A stretch of DNA of 64,000 nt from Dirofilaria immitis (GCA_024305405.1 JAKNDB010000107.1:4634501-4698500), one strand, 5' to 3'. Counted from the first letter of the stretch, positions 13,031 to 26,566 are shown. Made by a program: numbers and translations. The notes: generated by a model from the sequence alone, not told the origin.

Positions 13031-14453
13031 AAAAAAGAAATTTGAAAATAGATACTATCAACTGACCAGTTATATCATTGACAGCAATAAGCGTAATCCA
13101 TTTGGGAGCTTTCCATACTTGAATATTATTATCATCGATAAGAATTACTTTCATTATCATCTCATTTTGCTGCATCGTTAGTCTTGCTCATTTTAAAATT
13201 TTTTATATTCTCATTTCATTTTTTCCTCTTAATTAATATATTACATATCGTGGTGCTTTAATACTATTTTTGTGCATCATTTTTTTTCTTTTGTTTTAAA
13301 TTTGTTGAAATTAACAAAATTATTAATGAAAATTCAGGGAGAAAATTAGTGATTAGAATATATTTCTAAAGATTTACTGTCTATGATAGCTTTAGTTAAA
13401 AAATTTCTCTTTAAAATTTAGCTAGAAATCAAGCTCTCGAAATAAATTTTGCCACCTGATTATGAAGCACAAATGATGCGCAATATGTTTTATAAATTGA
13501 AATTCTGAACCTTAGAGCTGCCTAATTTTTCCTGCTTATCTTCGATTCCTCGTCATCTTAAATCCCATTTCATATGAAATTCACAAAATCGTTCGATACC
13601 TCATCATATTCGAATAAATTCACAATTTTTGAGCAAAATTTACCAGAAAAAAGAAAAAAGAGAAGCAATATTTCAATAATTCGATGGTTCATTTATATCG
13701 TTGTGTAATTGCATTCGCAGATTTTTAAATTTAAATATAAATAATAATTGCATGCTATTCCAACAGAACGGGTTCGCAAGTCGTCATCTAATTTCTTCAT
13801 TTCATACTAGTATTAATGTTATTACGATGTAATGCACCTATTGCAAAGATGAAATTGATATATCTCAATGATTATTTGACATTCAACATTTCTCATTTCT
13901 AATCGAACGTTTTAATTAACCATAATTGATAATCGAAACGGAGTATGTTAAATTCATGGCATCAAATTAGATAGATGCATTATACGTTTCAGGATAGTAT
14001 TTTTTTATTTATTAAGCTTTAATGCGCAATAATAAATATATGGTTTGTATTATTTTTCTCAACCATTTTTTCTATAAAATTTTGTTATTTTTCGTTCACA
14101 AAAAGTTGATTTTATTCATCAAATTAATAAAAATATATTTCATTATGAATGAAGTAAAATATAGCAAAATTTTATATCATTCAAATATTTCCATGAATAT
14201 GATTGACTTTATATAAATAACTATACGAATTCGATTTGCATATGAAAATCAATGATGCTAATAATTTTTCAGTTTTAAGTTGCTTCAAATTGAAATCATA
14301 AACTAATATTAACTAATAGTTCACTTGGATAAATATTATAAGCAAAAAAAAATGTACAGTTACTTTGAACGGATATATTTGAAAATTGAATTTTATTTCA
14401 CTCGAATATTTGAAAATGAAAAACGATTAATGATTATAACTACTTGATTATTT
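13031..14453. repeat. left arm of segmental duplication, copy 2
   Basis: Near-identical to 3454-4908. Sequence identity stops abruptly after ACTTGATTATTTTT; in copy 1 the right arm follows at that point, here 4.6 kb containing serpin B follows. Confidence 0.93.
13067..13175 (-). other. orphan first-exon-like ORF in duplication, copy 2
   Basis: Same 36-codon ORF as at 3514-3622, intact in both copies, with the same possible donor. Reading on without splicing would add a low-complexity tail down to 12924. No downstream exon on the minus strand could be recognised before serpin A. Confidence 0.3.
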
Positions 14454-16623
14454 TTAGTTCATTTAAAATCATTTACTGTCATTATTTATAAAATGTACAT
14501 TTAGACTACTGCACAATAATTAAAAAAGAAACTGATATTGTTTTCTTAATACACATTGAAATTTTAAATATACATATGCATTGATATATTTTGATTCATC
14601 GATCTTCATCGTTGTCGTATTATAAACGTTTCCTATTTATATCGGAAAAAGAAAAGAGAAAGAATAAGGGAAAATTAATTAATTTAAATGAATAACAATA
14701 TGAATGAATCATTTAACAAAAATAAGTTACCAAAAGAAACAAAGATAAAAAAAGACAAAGAAATAGGAAAAAAACTTTTTAAACTTTCGCTATGATATAT
14801 TCAATATTGGAAATGAAAAACAGAAATTTTGTAAAATGTGAAAAATTTTGAAGAAATGAAGGAGAAAAATTCGGAAGAAAGAAGGAGAATAAAGAAGTGA
14901 AAAGAGAAGTCATATCAAGAGCTATTCTATTCATCAAAATTTCATTAAGTAAACATGTTTTAAAACCATTACTTTTAAAGATTTAATATTTACGGATGTA
15001 AAGTCAATGAATATATAATGAAAATCTAAGAATTACGATGAGAACTTCAGATTAAATGATCTTCTAGTGATATTTTGAATAATCATTAAAAATAAAAACA
15101 AACGAGGAGGCATGAAGATTTGTTATATAAGCAACTGAAAACTATCTTAATTATATCATCCATTGTTATCTATGTTTTTTGGTAATAAAAGTAAAAATTA
15201 GATTATGAATTACTGCTTCTATTTATAATACAACAGAAGTTTTTTCTTACTGAATTAATCGATTGACTGATTGATTCCATTTAAGTGATATATTGATAAG
15301 AGGTGTAGAAAATGAGAGAACTCAGTTTTTTCTTCTCGAATATCATTGATATGAAAAGTGATGTTATACAAAGTACTTAATGCAAAATATAGCATTCCGA
15401 TAATCAATTTTAATAAATAAATGAATTAAAGTCCTTCGAATTTATTACTTTATAAAGATTCTAAAATGTTTTTTTAGTGGCATAATTAAGAAGATGCTTA
15501 CCCGAAAATGAGATAGTTAATGAACATTATTAAATAACAGAGAAATGATTAAATGATAAGTTCTAACAAGGGGATAGTTTTAACTTCTGTCAACATGATG
15601 CTATCATATTCCGCAGTTATCAATAGTAAAGATATAATAAAATATTATTTATGTATGATACGAAAAATTCCCTTACATCAATTGCTTATCAGAAACTTGT
15701 CAAACTGCATAATAAAATATTCGACAAAACTTAAGTTTTAAGTTTACAATATAAATGACGGAATAATAGTTTCTCAAATTTCGATATTGCTAAAATAAAT
15801 ATTGCGTATATTTAAAAGATTTAAGTCTGATAAGAAATTTTTGACTCAACAGAAAAGCGCACTTTCTTTAGCATTTCCTTTACCATTTCACTGTAAACAT
15901 ATATATGTCTGATTAGTTTTACTTTTAATTATGCATATTAATAACATCATTTTAAGCAAAATAATTTAGGATTTTTTATTCTTTCCCTTTTGAGTTTTTG
16001 ATTGTTTTTCAGAAGTTTATTTTTATTTTTTTTTTTTTTGGTCTTTCATTTTTATTTCTTACATAAATGCGTATTGTTTTCTTGATTGCTAAGATTTCGA
16101 TAGTTTTATTATTTAAATTAGCTAAAATTGCAAATAAAGCTAATAATAAAAATGAGATAATCTAATTACTATCAATATATTACATATATCTTTTGCCTTA
16201 AATTAACCATATCAATAAAGCAATTTAGTTCGTTTGATACTTCAAAATCTGATCAATCATTAATTTATCTGACCAATTAATCATTTATAATTCTTAAATG
16301 CAATGGGCTTTTGTAGAATCTCTTACTATATATTTATCAATGTGAATTCTTTTAACTTCAATAGCAGCTATTATATTATCATTGATGCAATGAAATTAGA
16401 AAAATTCATCAAATACTGATGAATAAATATATGAATTTAACAAATATTAAAGTTAAAATTGATGACGAAATATAATATTTAGCGAAGAATTGAGAATATA
16501 TATGTAAAAGAGCTTAGAATTACATTAAATTCGATGAAAATTAATAAAGTTTGAAGTAATAGTAAAGTTTGAAGTGATAGTTATTCAGCCTAAAGAAGGA
16601 AAAAATTTTATATAACATAAAAA
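14454..16623. other. AT-rich stretch downstream of serpin B, nothing recognised
   Basis: About 2.2 kb, part of the segment absent between the duplication arms at 4.9 kb. Purine-rich from 14640 to 14900, otherwise AT-rich without convincing coding frames. It probably holds the serpin B 3' UTR at its right edge. Confidence 0.4.
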
Positions 16624-18560
16624 TCATTTGCCAAATTGGCCTGCAAACAGAATAGTATTTGAATTCCTAACAATTGCGAAGAGAAACGGCTGATCAGCAA
16701 TGAATTTTTAGACGGCGCAAGTGAACGGAAATCAAAATTAACCGCGATCGCAGCCGCTGATTCTGTTCCTTTTTCATTCACCTATAAGAAAATAATAGAA
16801 ATAAAATATCTTCGTTCTATCTTTAGTAATAGTTTTTTGTCAGAATTTTTATTTAATAAAAATTCACACAAACCTTAATGAAACCTTTATGCATAATTTT
16901 GCTAACAGAAATTGCAAGATCAGTAAGCTCTTTGAAATTAGCTCCTTCACTAAAAGCATTCATAAGGCCAATTTTTTGCAGAGTTTCTTTCAAATCCAGG
17001 TCCCCTTGCACTTGGAACTTTGGTAAATTTATCTGAAATCAAAATAACATTTGAATCGACAACATTACTGAAATTTTAAAATTCCTAGATCGAATTCAAT
17101 GATTTATATGTCAGAGCAAATTAGAATTGAATGAATTTTTTACCAACACATCATCTGGTTCAGTTACAGAAATGTATGTGAGTAGTTGTTCGACTCCTAA
17201 ATTCTCTAGAACATTGCTTAAGCCAAAGCGTATTTTTGGCAATATAAAAACCATTTCTACTTCATTACCAATATAAGGTAATTTGAGAACTTGGACAGAA
17301 TCATCTTCATAATATGAGAATTCCTCTTTCAATATCATCATCGATACCTAGAAAAGAGAAGTGAAAACAATGAAGAAAGATGATTAAATAATAAGCATTA
17401 ATGCGTATGACAATCAAACAATGAATTCTGGACTGATTAGATTACGAAATTCGAGAAAATATTCACATTTTTTGTTTCATTTTCTGAAACGTAAAATGTC
17501 GCATTACGAGTTTTTTCATCATTAAACTGTGTCTCCCAAGTTCCACTGAAATAAATCGCGTTCAGCAGTAACATTTGGGTATTCTCATTGATGCTACCCG
17601 GTGTTAGCAATTGCGTTATTTTATGGTTAGTATTATCCGAAACCCAATTATTAACATCCTGAAAAATTTATAGTAAATTGCAGTAACAGTTATTTTAACA
17701 ATGAGAATTAATAAATTTTAAAAATAACAACAATTCATCTCTTCATTTTCATCCTATCTTTCTATATCATTCCTGCTTATTATAATTGATCATACCTGAG
17801 CAAGTTGATATCTTTGATTATAATGAAAATAATGTAATGTATCGCCATAATAAAATTGGAGCATATTAGAAAAGCCCTGCTTTGTAGAAAATCCTTCCCG
17901 AACATAACAACGATTTGCCAAATGCAATACATAATTTTCATTTTTTCTTCTGTAGATTTCTGCTATTAATTTGTCAAAATGCATTCGCACTTCTGTTTCA
18001 CTTGCAGCTGAAGAATCAAATTTATATTAAACTTCATCATTTCCGGAATTTATCAGTTATGCGATTTCTTATGAATGACAAATATAATTGAAAATTTCCA
18101 TAAATCAAATTTTTAAATCGAATTTTAAAATTTTCAATCTATAATTACTTTCTCCAAGAAATTTCAGCAATTCTTGTTTCGTTCCACCATCTGCTGCGAG
18201 ATAAACCATAAAAGTGCGGTTGATATGGAAAAAGGCGATAGGATAGCAGATTTACTATCTTTCGCTATTTCTTTCAACAAATTTACTGTAAAGTTCAATT
18301 GCGCGCGTTGCGTCAAAGAACTGCAAAGAAAAATATTAATTAAGAGATGCAAAAGCATTGATATTGGAGATATAATAAAGATAAGTGCTATTGTTGATGA
18401 TAAGACATTATTAGCAACACATTAAATTATAGATTAATTACTCTGAAAATATTCATATTTCAAAAATTTTTGATTTTCTTACGCACATTTCACCAAATAT
18501 CAAAGCAAATTGAGTGCTCGCAATTAAAAACAACACGGCGGTAATTGTTTGATTAATCAT
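16624..18560 (-). CDS. secreted serpin B, consensus inhibitory hinge, frame broken twice
   Basis: Second serpin, tandem to serpin A and in the same orientation. Exons: 18560-18487 (signal peptide MINQTITAVLFLIASTQF), 18320-18149, 18007-17796, 17658-17467, 17347-17144, 17032-16874 and 16781-16624 (TGA). Family marks: ILSPFSISTAL, NRCYVREGF, DVNNWVSDNTNHKI, LLNAIYFSGTW, PYIGNEVEMVFILPKIRF, and hinge VNEKGTESAAAIAV, which has the small-residue run of inhibitory serpins. Exon 18320-18149 lacks one base near the T4 run (A4 on + at 18210-18213). The last exon lacks one at T5 16705-16709, inside the reactive loop just before the conserved terminal strand. Whether the gene works depends on whether these are assembly errors. 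It sits in the 4.6 kb that separates the duplication arms. Confidence 0.9.
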
Positions 18561-19042
18561 TCTGAAACATATTCAAAGACACTGAATTTATCATTCAAAT
18601 TTCAGTTTTATTGATATTATCATGAGAAACTAGAATTAGCTTTACGACAGAACATTCATTTGTTTGTTAACCAAAGACTGCGAATCCCCATAGGTCTCTA
18701 ATTTTCATTAACTAACTATCCGGACGGTATGAGCGGGAGACTGTTGAACATTAATAGAATATCACTAAAGTCAAGGATATTTATATCAGTAAATTATCAA
18801 TATTTGCTAGTTATCACGCCCTTTCGCTGATTTCGATTAAAGATCATTTATTCTCTTGTTTTTAATCGTTTTTTCATCTCTATAACAAACATTATGAAAA
18901 TATGTTTATACATTTATTTATGCTTTACCGTATCACTCAATTTGTACAAACAATCATTTTTATAAAATATCAGCAGAATAGTAAATTTCTTTTCCATCAA
19001 AATAATCATTTTTTAAAAATATCAACAGAATAGTAATACCTT
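18561..19042. other. presumed serpin B promoter region
   Basis: About 480 bases between the serpin B signal-peptide exon and the right duplication arm. It contains a short local direct repeat (AAAATATCA(G/A)CAGAATAGTA near 18965 and 19015). No named regulatory site is recognised. Confidence 0.35.
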
Positions 19043-19222
19043 ATCATTTTCATGCCGAATTCATCATTTTTATTATGAAAACTTCCTCTGACTTTTGCTC
19101 TTTTGCATCTTATTTCAAAATTATTTTTTTACAAACAATTCTTAGATTAATAATAGATGAATTGAATTTTGTTTTCAATCTTCATTGCTTCCATTTTAAA
19201 ATTTTAATATTCTAAATATAGC
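19043..19222. repeat. right arm of segmental duplication, copy 2
   Basis: Near-identical to 4909-5085, with a C/T difference at the GCCGAATTC edge. It marks the far side of the serpin B segment. Confidence 0.93.
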
Positions 19223-20390
19223 GAAAATTTTACATAATGAATTATTCGTGAAGTTTTAATAATGCATGCGTTTTGAATTTAATAATTTAAATATAAAAGG
19301 ATTAATGGTTCTCTCGAATGATTTGATTTTTGGCCAAATATATTACATTAAATACAAACAAGTTTTGGCATATTCACGTGGAATCCAACACAACAGGATC
19401 ATTGACTTCTCTGATTTTTATGTTCCCTTCGCGATTTCAGCCACAACTCATAGCCAAAATTTAATTTGTTTGATTCAGCAATAATAATGTTCAAATTTGC
19501 TGAAAACGAAATATGGTATAAGTTTATATAAAAACCAATAGAACTTGAAAGAAATGAATAAGCAAGAAATTGTGATAATGTATCGGATTAATTTTAATTT
19601 GAGTAATTCGAGCTAATAAGTTAGAGCAAATTGCATAATTCTTTCATAAAACGATAAATTCTATAGCAATGTATTAATTTTCTGTTTCACTTTCATATAT
19701 CCATTCCTTATACTGATATTTCCTTTTAAAAAATGTTCAAAAATCAAGAATAGTTCAAGAAAATATATGAAATATTAAGCAACATCACATTAAAAAAAGT
19801 AGAAATTATAAATAATTAAAGTAATGCAAAATAAAACAATATCATTAATATCGCTTCATTTTTCATTTAAAAAAAAAAAAAAAACTAAACTTATTCAGCA
19901 TGATTTCTTTATTCTCTCCCTTTTTCTCTCGATTTTTTTATCTTTTTTAAACATTTAAGACATATTTTTTATCGTAAATTTAAATGCTAAACTAATTTCC
20001 GTTCTTTTCCTCGAAAATACATTACATCATTATACATAATACTCGATAATTTGTTTTAGGCAAATAATTCTTAATTCTTTTTCAAAATTTGAGCTTCTAT
20101 TTCCGTCTTTTTTTACTTTTTTAAATCCATTTCAATCAAAGTTTCAAATGACAATTATATACTAATTTATTTAAATTATTCAAAGAGAATTTTCTTTGTT
20201 TCTTTGAATTCCAATTCATAGCGATAAAAATGTAAAACAAAATGTGAAATTGTTTGTTTGAAATTTTTTTATATTTGTGAAACGACAATTGCATTCAATG
20301 CAATATAATCAAACAAAAATACTGCAGTAGTAGTGAATGATCCAGTTTTTGAGTCGGCCGGAATTTTTTTGAATTTTATAGTTGCGATAA
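19223..20390. other. intergenic, nothing recognised
   Basis: AT-rich. A 72-codon ORF at 19266-19484 has no family feature and no splice context and is not accepted as a gene. The right end contains a good acceptor (GAATTTTATAG at about 20380) placed just before the first candidate exon of the septin gene. Confidence 0.35.
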
Positions 20391-20432
20391 ATGGAACTGA
20401 GATGTATGGGAAAAGTAATGGATGCGGTATCG
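20391..20432 (+). CDS. candidate alternative first exon of the septin gene (distal)
   Basis: Short ORF MELRCMGKVMDAVS that ends in phase 0 at a strong donor (GTAAGTAT). An acceptor-like GAATTTTATAG stands just before the ATG, as expected for spliced-leader addition in nematodes. The next plausible phase-0 acceptor is at about 29643, before ATG 29647. This is inferred from splice signals alone; RNA evidence would be needed. Confidence 0.35.
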
Positions 20433-22389
20433 GTAAGTATACATGATTAGAAAACAGAAAATATTTTTAAATTTCTATTGAATCAGATATGATGATGAGT
20501 ATAATTAATAATTTACTTCTGTTGCCATCCTGCAGATCATTTGCTTTTTCTAGCATTATTTTTATATTTTCAATTTTTTGAAATTTTTTTAAAATTATTA
20601 GAAATCGAAGGATGACGAAAGGGCATATTTACTATTAATGCTATAGTGCTTCAATCTCAATTTTACTTTCTATTTAAATTTGCCGAGAAATTTAATTGAA
20701 TTTAAATTTGTTGCACCTTTACTGCTGATATTTGTAAATTGGCACTTATATCACATTAGACATTTTCTAACATATTTTCACAACATCTATTTTCATCTTT
20801 TTCTTTTATTGATAATAGATTCATTATTTTTCTTTAAATATATATTATCTTCGATTAATAACATATATTTTATATATTATTAGCAAATAGTATGCAAAAT
20901 TAGGATTAAAATACCACAGAAGAAAACTTTTAACCATGCATATCTTAAAACAAATTATCATTAATTTATATTGTTTGTACCATAATATTTTCATGTATAC
21001 AATATAATAAAGCGTAAAAATATCTATCCATCATTCATGTAAACAAACATATTATACAAATGCTTCTTTCAACATTATCGTTCATTTTACAGTTTCAATT
21101 TTGATAATTATAATTTTTATAATTCGCACGAATTTTTATGAATATCAGTGAAACTGCAAATTTTTAAATTTACCTTTTTATTTTTCTTTGCATCGGCGCA
21201 GAGATATTTTTAAAACAGCTGGGGAATGCTATTTTGCTTCTTTCTATGATAAGATTTACACGCTAATCTTTAACTTATTTAAAGAAAGTTCTGAGGATAT
21301 TGACTGTCATTTTTTTGTTTTATTTGATCTATCGGACAGGACTTTTTCGGAATATTGCGTCATCTCATCATCATGTAGCAATATTCTCGACCTCTCAATC
21401 ATAGTTGAATTACGATTGAATCACAATTAAGACTTTCAAAATTCGTGGAGAAATTGCCTTCGACAGAAAGCTAATTTCAACGTTCATTTCCAAAATATCA
21501 AGATAACTTTTAGGCGTAGTGAACTATACAATATGATTTTAGTAGTAAATAGATCAAATTAGCTTTTTTCAGAAAGTTTCCAAAAAAGTATACCAAGAAA
21601 TTTAAGTAATAGATAAGTTCAGTAAACTATCAAGTAAAATTTTAAAAAATTGAAGTGGAATAGAGATTTATTACTTGTTTCTTGTTACCACGTCCAAAGA
21701 ATTTACAATTAAATTTAGCAGTTCAATTATTGTTTTCCAGTTACCCGCCGGCGCTATCATAATAATTTTCTCTTGCCCATCTAGAAAAAATCATCATTAA
21801 GATAATTTGATCGGCTATTTTCAATAAACACACATACATATATTAGCTCTGAATTATTCATGATCTTTATTTCTGATATTCGAACTTTATAATTAGTCTC
21901 CTTTTTAGTATATTAATTCGATAAACATAAAATTTAGAAATATATTTTTAATTTTATTCAATATTCAATTTTAAATCATATAAATACAAGAAATAAATAC
22001 ATCTTAACATTTCTGGCATATCCACATCAGAAATGATAAGAGTCAGAAATAATTTATTGTCATTTTGGCTGACACCATTACATTTACGTGTCCAATGTCA
22101 TTTTATTATATGATAAATGAATGCAAGATAAAATGATAATCCATGCGTTATCATTAGTTCGAATAAATTTCTCTTTAAATTTCAATTGAAGATAAATATA
22201 ATTTTCCTTTTCTACACAACCCGAAGTAGACAAATATTTATATTGTTAATTTTCCCTTTTTTCTCGATATTTGCAATAACCAAAAAGTTTTTTTGCTTTT
22301 GCAATAATCAATAAACTTTTTTACGTTGCTTATAATGAACAACAAAATTTTTTTCGATTCTATGCTTTTTATAGTTATAATTCACAGCA
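20433..22389. other. presumed intron or promoter sequence, nothing recognised
   Basis: Lies between two candidate first exons. ORFs at 20680-20883 and 21188-21430 have no recognised family and no convincing splice borders. Confidence 0.3.
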
Positions 22390-22638
22390 ATGATTGTACC
22401 AAAACGATCGAATTCAGCTCATATTTTATCAACAGTCTCATCGATCAGCAGTAGCGATATTTGCAATAACAATAACAATTATAGCAACAACAATAACAAC
22501 AAAATCAAAGACAATAGCAGCAACACTAACACCAGCAAATCTCGATTTAATTTTTGTCGTAATCCATTTGGTGTTCTGATTAATTTGTTCGTCAAACGAC
22601 GTGAAGTAAATGTAATGAGAGAAAATAGCAAAGAAAAT
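22390..22638 (+). CDS. candidate alternative first exon of the septin gene (Asn-rich)
   Basis: ATG four bases after an acceptor-like TTCACAG, then 83 codons, ending at a strong donor (AAT|GTAAGT) in phase 0. The peptide starts MIVPKRSNSAHILSTVSS, has an Asn-rich middle (CNNNNNYSNNNNN) encoded by CAA/AAC-type triplet runs, then a basic end (NLFVKRREVNVMRENSKEN). Phase and orientation suit joining to the exon at 29647. The function of this leader is unknown. Confidence 0.45.
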
Positions 22639-25600
22639 GTAAGTTGATTTCGTTGTAACTTTAAGAAAATGCCGTATACGTAAACATTGTAATAAAGTAT
22701 TATTAAATGTAAATTTTATTTCGATTAAAAAAATATTTGAATTGTTTCATTTATAAATATTTACTATTTCATCGTAAATTTTCAAAAACATGAAAATTTG
22801 GATAGTTTTTTTGATTTTAGTATACGTCAAAAATTAATGAACTGTCTGATTCATTCATATGCTATCAAGCTGTTTTATTGCTGATAAAACTATAATTTAG
22901 CAATGATAATGCAGTGGGAATATGATTAAATTAAAAAGCAAAAAGTGAAGTATGATAGCATTTTTTCAATTATACTCTTTTAATATATTTGTTAATCAGC
23001 AAGTTATCTACGAATTGAATAATATGATCTTATCTGATGATATCTTCTGATTGCTAATGAAAATCATTTCAATCTCACATAGTTCAAACTAACAACAATT
23101 AATTTTTCAATAATCAAAAATGGATTGGAATTATATCCCCCTCATTTCCTCATTTATTGTTTTTAATTCTGAAAATTTATATGAATTAAAATTTCTATCG
23201 TTCAAATTTCTCATTTGAAAAATATTCCATTACGAATTTCGCAACATTTTTATTTAAATCCTTTTTTCCTTACAATTAATGCTTTAATTAACAATAAATA
23301 AATAGTAGTCTGTCCGTAGGCCAGTTAATGTACAAAAAATGAATTGAAATTACATCATTTCCCTTTTGCTTCTGGTTTTAAAATCTATATTAACTATTAT
23401 GAAATCGATCAAGGCCAAAATGCCAAGATTTGGTTTAGCCATTTCGATTCTATTTTGCTCCCACTTCATCTAGTCATTTTCAATCCTTCTTTTATTATTA
23501 ATTAACTTGTCAAGAAACAGTTTGTTCAATTAATAAATTGTAAACAAAAGTAGATGTGGACAAGTTGATTAAATGAGCCATTGAGCATATGAGTGAACAG
23601 ATGTTTTAATTTCAATTTTATCTTTTTATTTTTGAGATCTTTTTTCTTTTCCTTTTCTTCGGATGGATACTAGAAAGAGTATTAGTAATTGAATGAATCA
23701 TACCATCTGCTCGATGATGATTCTTCTATTCTTGATTACCAACTTTTGCCTCAATGCTTATTATTGATCGGCAAGCCTTTATATGACCATTGATTAAGCA
23801 TTTTAAAGTGTCATTTAATTTTCTTCAAATCATAGTAATCTTCTTGTCATATTATTTCTCCTGCTTTTCTCTTAATTAATTAATACAAGAAGATTCAACC
23901 AGCAAAAATGCCTACTTTCCTCGTTTCATTTTCTGCTCTCTTTAGACTTTACTAAAAATTTTTAAATTTTTAGGAATAATAAATCTTCAATATTTTGTAT
24001 TTAGTAATTTCCTGATGATTTTGAATTTACCGTAATATAAAAATAAAGCAGATTTTTTCGAAATATAACTTTAATTGTATCAGTTTCTTTTTTAAGTCGT
24101 TTCAGCATAATTTATTATTTTTGGACAATTATCATCATATCACAATGATAAGCACAAATTCATCTGAAATATGGAGAGAACATAATAAGGTTCGTCCAAT
24201 TATCATTATCATCGTTTTATTTTTTTATTCATTTCCACTAATCATTTCAATTAAAATGCTAATTAAAAATTATTAATTATAAATCAATTGAAATCAAATC
24301 ACCAACTGAATAAATACAATACAGCTATTGGCTTGCTTATTTTGCTAATCAGATTCATTTTTCTTTCTTGTCTATCATTTTTCTTGGCTCATATTAGTGA
24401 TACTTCCACGGCCACATGTCGCAACAAAAAAAAATGCAACGCACAACCTTATATATATATCTTGTCAATGAGACTAGTTTTAGTAACTAATTTAAATCAT
24501 TCTATGCATGCATGTGTGTGCCTTATCTATGCACTAGTAATTTTGTGTCTTGCTGTGCTAGGCCATATCTCATTTTTGCCATTTCTTTTTTAAATGCCTT
24601 TGCTTGTTTTAATGCTTTGAGAATGATTAACGTGAATCTTATTATCTTTCATTTAATATCACAAATTTATCTTGGCTTCATATACTATTATAATGCTCTT
24701 TCATTGATTTCAATGAATTGTAAATATTTATTGATTACTTGGCCTTTTTCGCCATTTTACCGCAATATAAATATCAATGACGAAGAACGAAAGAGAAGAA
24801 ATTATATCTTTCGAATGCATGCATGCATGCAACAATAATTCCTATTTGAATATTTTATATGAATTCATTTACTGATGCAGAATATTTGTAAATTAAAAGA
24901 GGAGAAGACTAGTCTTTGATAAGAATATTTTGCGCGTCCTCTTTATTATATATTAATTTAATTTCTTGAAAACATTAATAATACAAAATTTAAAATCTAA
25001 AAAAATTTTTGAGCTGCGCAAATTTACACACTGATGATAAATTTAAAGTGTATCAGTAAATATTGGTAAGACATATCAGTAAGTTTTAAGAAAAGAGGAT
25101 CAATTAAATAATAACGTAATCAATCAATATTTTGTATTTATATCATACAACTAAGATTTTTCTAAATTTTAAAATTTCATGAAAAAAATTTTTTTGAACA
25201 GTATTTCTTTTTAGTTAATTTGAAATCAATTGAAAAAATAAATTTGATCATTATATAAACTAGACTGAAATATTATAATATTTAATTAGAATCAAATTAC
25301 AATAATGAGATAGAAGAATTAATTTCAGGGTTCGTTTTTTCTCTGCCAAAAATTAATTTCATTCGTTTTTAAATTTTCTCTCTTTTCATTCATCAATTTA
25401 AAAAAGTATATTGTTTTTATGTATTGTAACAAATATTTTCTCATGATGAATTGATTACTCATGTTGAGCATTACAGAAAAAGTATTCATTTTTGCACCTA
25501 TTAAAAGAAAAAAAAACGAAAAACACTAATATCTTGTCATTCCAACGCTACAATATATTCGAGATTTTTATGGTGTGAAAATTCCTAGAATTTGTAAGTA

Positions 25601-26566
25601 ATGTATTCAATTTTTGCTTTTCATTTCAATTTTTCTTTTTGCATTTGCAAAATAATAATGATAATGATATTGATGACAGTAGGCAAATAAAGGAAATTAA
25701 AAGTAGAAATAAATAAGAACAGAAATTTGAATGATAAAAATAAAGTACAAATAGAAAAATATGAATAATTTAGCTACCCTACGACTATTTTTATTGTTAT
25801 TTTCATTTGTTAATTTGTTCTTTTTTTTTGAAAAAACTTTTAAAGTTTTCAAACATTTAAATGAGTACAATATAGAACTCATATTTCTATATTCGAACTA
25901 AATGTTGGAAAGATGGAAAAATTTCCGCATATATTCGCATAAGGCATATGCACAAAATATTATATTAAATATTCAAGTGACGATTGAATCGTTATAATCG
26001 TCCCTTGTCTAGATTATGGTACGAATAATTACGCCATAGTTTTCCTCAGTGTTCCTGGCATACGTGATAATACGAAGCTGACCTTTCATTTATCCTAATG
26101 ATTTCGATGACTTTTGACCTTTCCATTTCACTTCCAAAATTCCCAATTCATTTTTTATAAAATTCGATTCAAAACGCATCATAAAGATTTTAAAAATGAG
26201 GAAAATTAATGAATAATTAAATTTTGGAGTTGTTTAAAGGCGTAAATATGATCATACCTAAATGTCTGGGGTCATTACATTTGTTTGTATCACATATGTC
26301 CACTCTCGTGTGCCACGTTTGTTCGCATGAAATAACCTTATCACTTTTACGATGTCCCGTAGTATGACTATTCTCATATCAAAACCATAGGAAACATTAA
26401 TCAGTCTGGCCAATATTCCTCAACTTCCAAATAGCATAGTTTGTCTTTGGCCAGCTGTCCGTCCATCCTCTTGCCATATGTCCATTTGCATCTTCTGAGG
26501 GCCATTAGTCCTAGAAGCAATTGATTATCTTCGTCTTTTTCATCTAATATGGCTGCGTCTTATCTG

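Noticed and set aside
24288..24593. Hydrophobic 101-codon ORF that could look like a membrane protein
   Set aside because: No splice context, AT-driven Leu/Ile/Phe composition, and it overlaps a second ORF of the same kind.
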